This document shows positions 1-7,032 of a DNA stretch of 14,418 nucleotides, piece by piece. Positions within the stretch are counted from its first letter, which is position 1; each line of letters starts with the position of its first letter. The stretch is taken from contig CAZADH010000148.1 in the NCBI GenBank assembly GCA_964483805.1, forward strand, positions 1 to 14,418, written 5' to 3'. The notes under the pieces are model-generated. The model made no database searches. It saw nothing but the letters and a program-made list of their open reading frames with translations, and had not been told where the DNA came from. Both the position numbers and the translations under genes were made by a program. Source of the DNA: CAZADH01 sp964483805 (GTDB taxonomy: Bacteria; Muiribacteriota; Ozemobacteria; Ozemobacterales; Ozemobacteraceae).

Positions 1-2
1 CC

Positions 3-1013
3 GACAGCAAGATCAACAACATCAAAGACATCCTGCCCCTGCTCGAGAAGATCGTTCAGGTCAAGCGCCCGTTGATGATCATCGCCGAAGACGTCGAAGG
101 CGAAGCCCTCGCCACCCTCGTGGTCAACAAACTGCGCGGCACCTTCAACTGCGTCGCGGTCAAGGCGCCCGGCTTCGGTGATCGCCGCAAGGCCATGCTT
201 GAAGACATCGCCATCATCACCAAGGGCACGCGCATTGCCGAAGAAGTCGGCCTGAAGCTCGAGAACGTGACCCTCGACCACCTCGGCACCGCCAAGCGCG
301 TCGTCATCACCAAAGAGAACACGACGATCGTCGATGGCGCCGGAAAAGCCAAAGAGATCAAAGAGCGCATCGCCCAGATCAAGGCCGAGATCGACCAGTC
401 GACCAGCAGCTACGACAAAGAGAAGCTCCAGGAGCGCCTCGCCAAGTTGTCGGGCGGCGTTGCGGTCATCAAGGTCGGCGCAGCCACCGAGACCGAGATG
501 AAAGAGCGCAAGACGCGCGTCGAAGACGCGTTGTCGGCCACCCGCGCCGCGGTCGAAGAGGGCATCGTCGCCGGCGGCGGCGTCACCTACATCAACGCGT
601 TGCACACCGTCGAGGCCCTCTACAAGAAGGCCGAAGGCGATGAGCGCATCGGTATCGACATCGTTCGCCGGGCGCTGACCCAGCCGATGTTCCACATCAT
701 GAACAACGCCGGTCTCGAAGCGTCGGTCATCATCGAGCACATTCGCAGCCACGGCGACAAGAAGAGCCAGGGTTACGATGTGGTCAAAAACGAATACACC
801 GACATGTTCAAAGCCGGCATCGTCGATCCGGCGAAGGTGACCCGCTCCGCGTTGCAGAACGCCGCTTCGATCGCGGCGATCCTGCTCACCACCGAAGTCC
901 TCGTTGCCGAGAAACCCGAGAAGAAGTCGGCGGCCCCGGCGATGGGCGGCATGGGTGGCATGGGCGGCATGGGCGGAATGGGTGGCATGGGCGGCATGGG
1001 CGGGATGATGTAA
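3..1013 (+). CDS. groEL: Chaperonin GroEL (Hsp60), 5'-truncated, GGM-tailed paralog
   Basis: This is the C-terminal part of a GroEL chaperonin subunit, which forms double-ring cages that fold cytosolic proteins using ATP. The reading frame is open from the window edge; the first visible codon corresponds to residue 224 of the complete paralog at 1470-3101. The visible part covers the end of the apical domain, then the intermediate and equatorial domains. It keeps the conserved RVEDALSATRAAVEEG segment, which holds the catalytic Asp equivalent to E. coli D398, followed by the AGGG nucleotide-site loop. The C-terminus is a classical flexible tail of seven GGM units ending in MM (codons 942-1010), which in GroEL lies inside the cavity. 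groES follows after 124 nt. Its promoter and N-terminus lie outside the window. The assignment is secure; which paralog is the housekeeping one is inferred from the canonical tail. Confidence 0.97.
   Translation, partial: DSKINNIKDILPLLEKIVQVKRPLMIIAEDVEGEALATLVVNKLRGTFNCVAVKAPGFGDRRKAMLEDIAIITKGTRIAEEVGLKLENVTLDHLGTAKRVVITKENTTIVDGAGKAKEIKERIAQIKAEIDQSTSSYDKEKLQERLAKLSGGVAVIKVGAATETEMKERKTRVEDALSATRAAVEEGIVAGGGVTYINALHTVEALYKKAEGDERIGIDIVRRALTQPMFHIMNNAGLEASVIIEHIRSHGDKKSQGYDVVKNEYTDMFKAGIVDPAKVTRSALQNAASIAAILLTTEVLVAEKPEKKSAAPAMGGMGGMGGMGGMGGMGGMGGMM
942..1010 (+). repeat. Tandem 9-nt repeat encoding the GGM tail of GroEL1
   Basis: Seven near-identical 9-nt units (consensus ATGGGCGGC, with C/T/A/G variation at wobble positions) run from 942 to 1004, followed by two ATG codons and the TAA stop. 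They encode M-G-G repeats. GGM tails are a known feature of many GroEL proteins. The repeat could expand or contract by slippage; the second groEL in this window has no such repeat. Confidence 0.95.
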
Positions 1014-1042
1014 TCCCGACCGATGGCGCAATACAATAGCAA

Positions 1043-1048
1043 TATAAT
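1043..1048 (+). promoter_or_regulatory. Possible -10 element (TATAAT) upstream of groES
   Basis: A perfect TATAAT lies in a short AT-rich pocket (1028-1056) between groEL1 and groES, in otherwise GC-rich sequence. No convincing -35 is seen 16-18 nt upstream (around 1019-1026 the sequence is about CCGATGG), and there is no extended TG. A transcript from it would start close to the hairpin at 1056-1093. It could give groES-groEL2 its own promoter, separate from groEL1. Confidence is low because only the -10 element is convincing. Confidence 0.35.
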
Positions 1049-1055
1049 GTAAGTA

Positions 1056-1093
1056 ACTCCCCGGCGACACGCGTGTCCCGGTCGCCGGGGAGT
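1056..1093 (+). promoter_or_regulatory. Intercistronic GC-rich hairpin, groEL1-groES
   Basis: A perfect 13-bp inverted repeat: left arm 1056-1068 (ACTCCCCGGCGAC), right arm 1081-1093 (GTCGCCGGGGAGT), loop 1069-1080. The sequence 1066-1077 is itself a 12-nt palindrome (GACACGCGTGTC), so an alternative fold is possible. No T-tract follows, so it is not a standard intrinsic terminator. It may protect the 3' end of groEL1 mRNA, attenuate read-through, or be a processing site. It does not match the CIRCE operator. Confidence 0.75.
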
Positions 1094-1137
1094 CCAACAA
1101 ATTCAACTCACTCAAATCAACCAGGAGGAAATCAATA

Positions 1138-1434
1138 ATGTCTCTCAACATCCAGCCGTTGAACGATCGCGTTGTCGTGAAGCCCAAAGAGGCGCTCGAG
1201 AAGACCAAGGGCGGCGTCATCCTGCCCGATACCGCCAACAAAGAGAAGCCCGTCGAGGGCACCATCATCGCCGTCGGCCCGGGCAAAATGCTCGACAGCG
1301 GCAAGCGTGGCGAGATGGGTCTGAAGAAAGACCAGACGGTCATCTACTCGAAGTATGCCGGCACCGAGATCAAGATCGACGGCGAGAACTACCTGATCCT
1401 CCGCGAAGAAGACATTCTCGCGGTCATGAACTGA
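1138..1434 (+). CDS. groES: Co-chaperonin GroES (Hsp10)
   Basis: GroES is the lid of the GroEL cage: a seven-fold ring that caps GroEL-ATP and closes the folding chamber in the cytosol. The 98-residue product has the family's normal length. It shows the N-terminal PLNDRVVVKP strand (residues 7-16), the mobile loop KTKGGVILPDTA (residues 22-33) whose hydrophobic VIL tripeptide would contact the GroEL apical domain, and the C-terminal EEDILAVMN. The ATG is set by an AGGAGG ribosome binding site at 1123-1128, 9 nt upstream. It sits between two groEL genes, 35 nt before the second, so it is probably translated from the same mRNA as groEL2 and may serve both Hsp60 types. A second groES elsewhere in the genome cannot be excluded. 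Confidence 0.98.
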   Translation: MSLNIQPLNDRVVVKPKEALEKTKGGVILPDTANKEKPVEGTIIAVGPGKMLDSGKRGEMGLKKDQTVIYSKYAGTEIKIDGENYLILREEDILAVMN

Positions 1435-1469
1435 TCAGTCTGCGAAAGACAATAAGGAGATAAGCAACC

Positions 1470-3101
1470 ATGGCAGCCAAACAATTGCGTTATTGGGAAG
1501 AAGCTCGCCGTTCGCTCGAAAAGGGCGTTGATATCGTCGCCAATGCCGTTCGCGCCACCCTCGGCCCGAAGGGTTGTTATGCGGTTCTCGAGAAGAAATT
1601 CGGCAGCCCGACCATCACCAACGACGGCGTGACCATCGCCAAAGAGATCGAAGTCGAAGAGCCCTTCGAGAACATGGGCGTTCAGTTGGTTAAAGAAGTC
1701 GCCAGCAAGACCAACGACGTCGCCGGCGACGGCACCACCACCGCCACCGTTCTCGCCCAGGCGATCGTGCACGAAGGCTTCAAGAACGTGGCCGCCGGCG
1801 CGAACCCGACCTTCGTGAAACGCGGCATCGAGCGCGCCGTCCACGCTGTGGTCGACGAGATCAAGAAGCTCGCGAAAAAAGTCGACGACAACAAAGACAG
1901 CGTCGCCCAGGTTGCGACGATCAGCGCCCGCGACATCGAGATCGGCAAGATCATCGCCGAGGCGATGGACAAAGTCGGTAAAGACGGCGTCATCACCGTC
2001 GAAGAGGCCAAGAGCTTCGATACCACCCTCGACTTCGTCGACGGCATGGAGTTCGACAAAGGCTACGTGAGCCCCTACATGGTCAACAACCAGGAGCGCA
2101 TGGAAGCCGTTCTCGACAATCCGTACATCCTGATCACCGACAGCAAGATCAACAACATCAAAGACATCCTGCCCCTGCTCGAGAAGATCGTGCAGGTCAA
2201 CAAGCCCCTGTTGATCATCGCCGAAGACGTCGAAGGCGAAGCGCTGGCGACCCTCGTGGTCAACAAGCTGCGCGGCACCTTCAACTGCGTCGCCGTCAAG
2301 GCGCCCGGTTTCGGTGATCGCCGCAAGGCCATGCTCGAAGACATCGCTGTCCTGACCAAGGGCCGCCGCATCGCCGAAGAAGTGGGTCTCAAACTCGAGA
2401 ACACCACCCTCGACGATCTGGGCACCGCCAAGCGCGTGGTTGTCAGCAAAGAGAAAACCACCGTCGTCGACGGCGCCGGCAAAGCCAAAGACATCAAAGA
2501 GCGCATCGCGCAGATCAAGGCCGAGATCGACCAGTCGACCAGCAGCTACGACAAAGAGAAGCTCCAGGAGCGCCTCGCCAAGTTGTCGGGCGGCGTTGCG
2601 GTCATCAAGGTCGGCGCAGCCACCGAGACCGAGATGAAAGAGCGCAAGACCCGCGTCGAAGACGCGCTGTCGGCCACCCGTGCCGCGGTTGAAGAGGGTG
2701 TCGTCGCCGGCGGCGGCGTGACCTACATCAATGCCTTGCACGTGGTCGAGGAGCTCTACAAGAAGGCCGAAGGCGACGAGCGCGTGGGCATCGACATCGT
2801 CCGCCGCGCCCTGACCCAGCCGATGTGGCACATCATGGACAACGCGGGCCTCGAGGCCTCCGTCATCATCCAGCGCGTGCGCGAGCACAACAAGCCGGGT
2901 TACGGCTACGACGTCGTGAAGAACGAGTACACCGACATGGCCAAGGCCGGCATCATCGATCCGGCCAAGGTCACCCGCTCGGCCCTCCAGAACGCTGCGT
3001 CGATCGCCGCGATCCTGTTGACCACCGAAGTGCTCGTGGCCGAAAAGCCCGAGAAGAAGGCCGCTCCGGCCCCGAACCCGAACATGGACATGGACTACTG
3101 A
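1470..3101 (+). CDS. groEL: Chaperonin GroEL (Hsp60), complete second paralog without GGM tail
   Basis: A complete 543-residue GroEL subunit, close to the usual 540-550. The equatorial ATP site is visible: LGPKG (31-35), ITNDGV (49-54) and the GDGTTTA phosphate loop (86-92), plus RVEDAL with the catalytic Asp. The apical substrate-binding segment keeps GYVSPYM. Two features differ from the common pattern: GCYAV at 35-39, where most GroELs have GRNVV, and a tail ending in NPNMDMDY, with no GGM repeats. The start is ATG 1470, with an AAGGAG ribosome binding site at 1454-1459. It lies 35 nt after groES and is probably cotranscribed with it. It shares long identical DNA tracts with groEL1. It is probably an active chaperonin; whether it forms its own rings or mixes with GroEL1 is not visible. 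Confidence 0.98.
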   Translation: MAAKQLRYWEEARRSLEKGVDIVANAVRATLGPKGCYAVLEKKFGSPTITNDGVTIAKEIEVEEPFENMGVQLVKEVASKTNDVAGDGTTTATVLAQAIVHEGFKNVAAGANPTFVKRGIERAVHAVVDEIKKLAKKVDDNKDSVAQVATISARDIEIGKIIAEAMDKVGKDGVITVEEAKSFDTTLDFVDGMEFDKGYVSPYMVNNQERMEAVLDNPYILITDSKINNIKDILPLLEKIVQVNKPLLIIAEDVEGEALATLVVNKLRGTFNCVAVKAPGFGDRRKAMLEDIAVLTKGRRIAEEVGLKLENTTLDDLGTAKRVVVSKEKTTVVDGAGKAKDIKERIAQIKAEIDQSTSSYDKEKLQERLAKLSGGVAVIKVGAATETEMKERKTRVEDALSATRAAVEEGVVAGGGVTYINALHVVEELYKKAEGDERVGIDIVRRALTQPMWHIMDNAGLEASVIIQRVREHNKPGYGYDVVKNEYTDMAKAGIIDPAKVTRSALQNAASIAAILLTTEVLVAEKPEKKAAPAPNPNMDMDY

Positions 3102-3124
3102 TGTAGTCAGGTCCTGACCCCGGT

Positions 3125-3153
3125 TTGACGCCCCACCCCACTCCTGGTACCGT
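3125..3153 (+). promoter_or_regulatory. Candidate sigma-70-type promoter upstream of hrcA
   Basis: TTGACG (3125-3130, 5/6 to the -35 consensus) is followed after exactly 17 nt by TACCGT (3148-3153), which is preceded by TGG, giving an extended -10 (TGnTACCGT). Transcription would start near 3160, about 80 nt before hrcA. The element overlaps the left arm and loop of the inverted repeat at 3127-3167. The -10 matches consensus only in part (3/6), so this remains a candidate. Confidence 0.35.
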
Positions 3154-3167
3154 GCGGGTGGGGCGTC
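3127..3167 (+). promoter_or_regulatory. Inverted repeat / hairpin between groEL2 and hrcA
   Basis: A perfect 12-bp inverted repeat: GACGCCCCACCC at 3127-3138 and GGGTGGGGCGTC at 3156-3167, with a 17-nt loop. No T-run follows (GCCGAATCCC), so it is not a canonical Rho-independent terminator. It could partly terminate the abundant groE transcript or stabilise its 3' end. As DNA it straddles the candidate hrcA promoter and could be an operator, but its arms do not resemble CIRCE. Confidence 0.7.
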
Positions 3168-3239
3168 GCCGAATCCCGGCCCTGTTCGTCTTCACTGCCG
3201 GCGCCCTGATCTGACCGAGAGAGCATCGAGTCTTTTCTT

Positions 3240-4340
3240 ATGCACGTTGTAAATATGAAACAACCCCAGACCCGCGAGCTGCTCAACGAGCGCCAGGCTC
3301 GCGTGCTGAAGTTGGTGTGCGACACGTTCATCACCACCGGTGAACCCGTGGGTTCGCGCACGCTGGCGAAGATGCAGGATCTGCCCTGCTCGCCGGCGAC
3401 CATCCGCAACGAGATGGCCGACCTCGAAGAGATCGGCCTGCTCATGTCGCCCCACACCTCGGCCGGCCGCATCCCCACCGAGACGGGGTTCTGCTTCTAT
3501 GTGAATTTCCTCATGCATCTCGAGCGTCTCACCCAACGCGAAGAGGCCATCATCAGCATGCTGGCCCAGAGATTCGAAGAAGAAGACCGGCAGCAGTCGG
3601 GCGTTCTCAAGAACGCGCTGCGGCTCGTGTCCGATCTCAACCGCCTGCCCGCCGTGCTGATCACGCCGCGCCAACGGGAGCGCCGGCTGCGCACCATCCG
3701 CCTGGTCAAGATGAGCGAACAACAATTGTTGTTGGCCCTGGCCGACAACGCCGGCCGGGTCGTCGATGCCCTGATTCCACTGCGCGACGACATGTCGACG
3801 GCCGATGTCGAAGCACTCAATCGCTTTCTCGAAGAACAACTGTGCAACCGCAACCTCAGCGACATCGATGATTCGGGGGCCCTGCGCCGCGGCGAGGAAC
3901 TGCTGCACCGCTTCAACCGCGTGCTCCGCACGATCACCCTGCGCATCAAGCAGGCGTTCGCCCACCCCGATGCCGACAACCTCTTCCTCGACGGCGTCAT
4001 CAAGTTCTTCGAGCAACCCGAGTTTCTCGACCCCAACCGCATCCGCTCGATCGTCGAACTGGTCGAGAGCAAAGAACGCCTGCTCACCGTGCTCGCCCAA
4101 CGCATCGAGAACGACGATGTGCGCGTGGCCATCGGTTCGCAAAGCGGCTTCGACACCGACCAACTGAGCCTGGTCACCGCCCCGTACGCCGGCCCGAACG
4201 GATCGGCCGGTTGCATTGGCCTGATCGGGCCAATCCGCATGAACTATGGGCGCGTGATCTCGAGCCTGACCGAGATTTCCCGTCGCCTCTCCGAAATCCT
4301 TTCGTCCACCCCCCTGACCAAATTCGAGATGAGAAAGTGA
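3240..4340 (+). CDS. hrcA: Heat-inducible transcription repressor HrcA
   Basis: HrcA represses groE and dnaK operons by binding the CIRCE operator; in studied bacteria it needs GroEL to stay active, so free chaperonin level sets the stress response. The product is 366 residues (family about 340-350). The N-terminal winged helix is clear: LNERQARVLKLV (15-26), TTGEPVGSRTLAK (32-44), the recognition helix SPATIRNEMADLEEIGLL (51-68) and the wing PHTSAGRIPTETGF (71-84). The C-terminal GAF-like/dimerisation region ends with GPIRMNYGRVISSLTEIS. ATG 3240 was chosen as the first start, but no strong ribosome binding site precedes it; ATG 3255, five codons in, is possible. grpE overlaps its stop codon, so the two are likely translationally coupled. 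The function is secure; the operator sequence in this organism is unknown. Confidence 0.96.
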   Translation: MHVVNMKQPQTRELLNERQARVLKLVCDTFITTGEPVGSRTLAKMQDLPCSPATIRNEMADLEEIGLLMSPHTSAGRIPTETGFCFYVNFLMHLERLTQREEAIISMLAQRFEEEDRQQSGVLKNALRLVSDLNRLPAVLITPRQRERRLRTIRLVKMSEQQLLLALADNAGRVVDALIPLRDDMSTADVEALNRFLEEQLCNRNLSDIDDSGALRRGEELLHRFNRVLRTITLRIKQAFAHPDADNLFLDGVIKFFEQPEFLDPNRIRSIVELVESKERLLTVLAQRIENDDVRVAIGSQSGFDTDQLSLVTAPYAGPNGSAGCIGLIGPIRMNYGRVISSLTEISRRLSEILSSTPLTKFEMRK

Positions 4341-5047
4341 GCCAACGCGTGAGCCCTTCTTCATCGAAACTCCCGCCCGATCCGAAAGCCAAGGTCGCGC
4401 CCCCCGGCAGTGCGAACGACCCGGCCGCCGAGGCGCCCAAAGTCAACGACCGCCGTGCTGCCGCGGCCGAGACCGACGACGATGACGACGACGCCCGTGC
4501 TGCTGCGGCGAAGAGTGCGACAGCCGGTCCCGATGATGCCGCAGCAAATTCAGAGGCCGACGACGCCCCAGCGAGCGAGGAAGAAAGCCTGCGTCGCGAG
4601 GTCGAGAAGCTCAAAGCCGAATTGAAAGAGCGCGACCGCCTGTTGTTGCTCGCCCGTGCCGACTACGACAACTGCAACAAGCGCGCCCAGAAGCAGGTTG
4701 CCGATGCCCGCCTGACCGGCTCGGCCAATCTCATGAAAGACCTGCTGCCCGTGGTCTCGAGTTTCGACTCGGCCATGAAGCATCTGCAGGAAAAGATCTC
4801 CGACCCCAAGGTCGTCGAAGGGTTCGAGATGCTGTCGATCCAGTTCACCGACGTGCTCGAAAAGAACGGCCTCAAAGAGATCAAGGCGCTGAACGCCAGG
4901 TTTGACACGAACCTGCACGAGGCGCTCATGCGCGAAGAGCGCACCGACATCGACGAAGACACGGTCACCGCAGTCCTCGAGAAGGGTTACACCCTGCACG
5001 ACAAGGTCCTGCGCCCGGCCCGGGTCAAGGTATCGTATCGTCCATAG
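4337..5047 (+). CDS. grpE: Nucleotide exchange factor GrpE
   Basis: GrpE opens the DnaK nucleotide cleft to release ADP and so drives the Hsp70 cycle. The product from GTG 4337 is 236 residues. Residues 1-80 are a low-complexity, Ala/Asp-rich, probably disordered extension with a six-Asp run at 47-52. A long helix or coiled coil follows (about 82-125, EEESLRREVEKLKAELKERD), then DLLPVVSSFDSAM (135-147), and the beta-wing head ends with the family signature GYTLHDKVLRPARVKVS (217-233). The start is inferred: GTG 4337 overlaps the hrcA TGA (GTGA), consistent with coupled translation. A second in-frame GTG at 4349 would shorten it by four residues. No good Shine-Dalgarno sequence precedes either. 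dnaK follows after 73 nt, the standard gene order. Confidence 0.95.
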   Translation: MSQRVSPSSSKLPPDPKAKVAPPGSANDPAAEAPKVNDRRAAAAETDDDDDDARAAAAKSATAGPDDAAANSEADDAPASEEESLRREVEKLKAELKERDRLLLLARADYDNCNKRAQKQVADARLTGSANLMKDLLPVVSSFDSAMKHLQEKISDPKVVEGFEMLSIQFTDVLEKNGLKEIKALNARFDTNLHEALMREERTDIDEDTVTAVLEKGYTLHDKVLRPARVKVSYRP

Positions 5048-5120
5048 TTATTGACACTGTATTTATATCACCGGTCCAACCATTGGCACCGACGTATGGA
5101 AATCCGCTAGGAGGAAAAAC

Positions 5121-7016
5121 ATGTCCCGAGTGATTGGCATCGATCTGGGCACTTCCAACTCGGCCGCGGCCGTGATCGAGGGCGGCAAGCCCGTCATCAT
5201 CCCCAGCGCTGAAGGCGTTTCGATCGGCGGCAAGGCTTTTCCGTCGATTGTCGCGTTCACCAAGGACGGCCAACGCCTCATCGGCGAACCCGCCCGCCGT
5301 CAGGCCGCCACCAACCCGGATCGCACCGTGCTCGCCATCAAACGCAAGATGGGCAGCAACCACAAGGTCAAGATCGACGACAAAGAGTTCACCCCGCAGC
5401 AGATCTCGGCCTTCATTCTCCAGAAGATCAAGCGCGACGCCGAGGCGTTCCTCAACGACAAGGTCGACGGCGCGGTCATTACCGTTCCCGCCTACTTCGA
5501 CGACGCCCAACGCCAGGCCACCAAAGACGCCGGGGCCATCGCCGGCCTCGAAGTCAAACGCATCATCAACGAGCCGACCGCGGCCGCGCTCGCCTACGGT
5601 CTCGACAAGAAGGGCGAACGCAAGATCCTGGTGTTCGATCTCGGCGGCGGCACGCTCGACGTCACTATTCTGACCATGGGCGGCGGCGTGTTCGAGGTCG
5701 AATCGACCAACGGCGACACGCAACTGGGCGGCACCGACATGGACCGCATCCTGCTGGAATGGATCAACAGTGAGTTCAAGCGCACCGAGGGCATCGACCT
5801 GTCGAAAGACCACATGGCGATGATGCGCCTGCGCGAGGCGGCCGAGAAAGCGAAGATCGAGCTGTCGAATACCCCGACGACCGATATCAACCTGCCCTTC
5901 ATCACCGCGACCAACGAAGGGCCCAAGCACCTGGTCATGACCATCACCCGGGCCAAACTCGAGGAGCTGATCTCGCCGTTGATCGAACGCTGCAAGGGGC
6001 CGATCGACAACGCCCTGCGCGATGCCAAGATGTCGCGTGACGACGTCGGCAGCATCATCATGGTCGGCGGTCCGACGCGTATGCCGATCATTCAAAAGTT
6101 GTTGAAAGACCACTTCGGCAAGGAGCCGGAACGCGGGGTCGACCCGATGGAGTGCGTGGCGATGGGTGCCGCCATCCAGGCCGGCATCATGGGCGGCGAC
6201 GTGAAAGACGTTGTATTGCTCGACGTCACCCCGCTGTCGTTGGGCATCGAAACGCTCGGCGGCGTCATGACCGTGCTGATCCCCCGCAACACCACCATCC
6301 CGACCAAGAAAAACCAGATCTTCTCGACGGCGAGCGACAACCAGCCCGCGGTGTCGGTGCATGTGTTGCAGGGTGAGCGCCCGCTCGCGAAAGACAACAA
6401 GACCCTCGGTCGGTTCGACCTGATCGGCATTCCCCCGGCCCCGCGCGGCATGCCGCAAATCGAGGTGACGTTCGACATCGATGCCAACGGCATCGTGCAC
6501 GTCGCCGCCAAAGACATGGGCACCGGCAAAGAACAGAAGATCACCATCACCTCCAGCCACGCGCTTTCGAAGGAAGAGCAGGAGCGAATGGCGAAAGAAG
6601 CCGAGCAGTACGCCAAGGAAGACGCCGCGGTCAAAGAGTTGATCGAAGCGAAGAACCAGGCCGAAAGCACGATCTACGGCATCGAGAAGACGGTGAAAGA
6701 CCTCGGCGACAAGGTTCCGGCCGATCTTAAACCGACGATCGAAACCAAGATCGCCGAGTTGAAGAAAGCCATGGAAGGCAGCGACGCCAAAGAGATCAAA
6801 GACAAGACCGAGGAACTGGTCAAGGCCTCGCACAAGATCGCCGAGATTCTCTACAAGCAGCAGGGCGGCGAGGCCGGTCCTGGCGGCCCCGGTGGCCCGG
6901 GCGCCGGTGGTCCGAGCGCGAGCGGCCCGCAGGCGGGCCCCAGCACCGACGAGAAGAAAGACAAAGACGAGAACGTCGTCGACGCCGAGTTCACCAAGTC
7001 GGGAGACAGCAAATAA
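5121..7016 (+). CDS. dnaK: Molecular chaperone DnaK (Hsp70)
   Basis: Cytosolic ATP-dependent Hsp70 that binds exposed hydrophobic segments, working with DnaJ and GrpE. The 631-residue protein has the phosphate-1 loop GIDLGTSNS (6-14), the phosphate-2 loop FDLGGGTLDV (172-181), the adenosine motif MVGGPTR (314-320), the interdomain linker VVLLDVTPLSLG (364-375), the beta-sandwich substrate-binding domain, a helical lid (about 480-580) and a Gly/Pro-rich tail ending near NVVDAEF (618-624). The start is fixed by AGGAGG at 5109-5114, 6 nt before the ATG. The nucleotide-binding domain lacks the roughly 20-25-residue insertion after AIKRKMG that proteobacterial DnaK carries. The phosphate-1 region reads EGVSIGGKAFPS instead of the common EGxRTTPS, which from memory resembles archaeal DnaK. 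The function is secure. Confidence 0.98.
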   Translation: MSRVIGIDLGTSNSAAAVIEGGKPVIIPSAEGVSIGGKAFPSIVAFTKDGQRLIGEPARRQAATNPDRTVLAIKRKMGSNHKVKIDDKEFTPQQISAFILQKIKRDAEAFLNDKVDGAVITVPAYFDDAQRQATKDAGAIAGLEVKRIINEPTAAALAYGLDKKGERKILVFDLGGGTLDVTILTMGGGVFEVESTNGDTQLGGTDMDRILLEWINSEFKRTEGIDLSKDHMAMMRLREAAEKAKIELSNTPTTDINLPFITATNEGPKHLVMTITRAKLEELISPLIERCKGPIDNALRDAKMSRDDVGSIIMVGGPTRMPIIQKLLKDHFGKEPERGVDPMECVAMGAAIQAGIMGGDVKDVVLLDVTPLSLGIETLGGVMTVLIPRNTTIPTKKNQIFSTASDNQPAVSVHVLQGERPLAKDNKTLGRFDLIGIPPAPRGMPQIEVTFDIDANGIVHVAAKDMGTGKEQKITITSSHALSKEEQERMAKEAEQYAKEDAAVKELIEAKNQAESTIYGIEKTVKDLGDKVPADLKPTIETKIAELKKAMEGSDAKEIKDKTEELVKASHKIAEILYKQQGGEAGPGGPGGPGAGGPSASGPQAGPSTDEKKDKDENVVDAEFTKSGDSK

Positions 7017-7032
7017 TCGCACCCCCGCGAAC

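Noticed and set aside
942..1010. Tandem repeat as a CRISPR or satellite array
   Set aside because: The 9-nt units are in frame and encode the well-known GGM tail of GroEL; there are no spacers.
3..1013. groEL1 as a pseudogene or assembly duplicate of groEL2
   Set aside because: The frame is intact to a proper stop, conserved motifs are kept, and many substitutions and a different tail separate it from groEL2. It is truncated only by the window edge.
3106..3118. 13-nt palindrome GTCAGGTCCTGAC after the groEL2 stop
   Set aside because: The centre is too tight to form an RNA hairpin, and there is no second copy to support an operator.
3244..3256. 13-nt sequence ACGTTGTAAATAT repeated at 10596-10608
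   Set aside because: One copy spans the hrcA start and the other a stop codon, with no shared context; two copies of a short string are compatible with chance.
5051..5069. Perfect TTGACA followed by AT-rich TATTTATAT between grpE and dnaK
   Set aside because: The only -10-like hexamer (TATATC, 5064-5069) is 7 nt away, far too close, and nothing suitable lies 16-18 nt downstream. Not called as a promoter, although the AT pocket is real.
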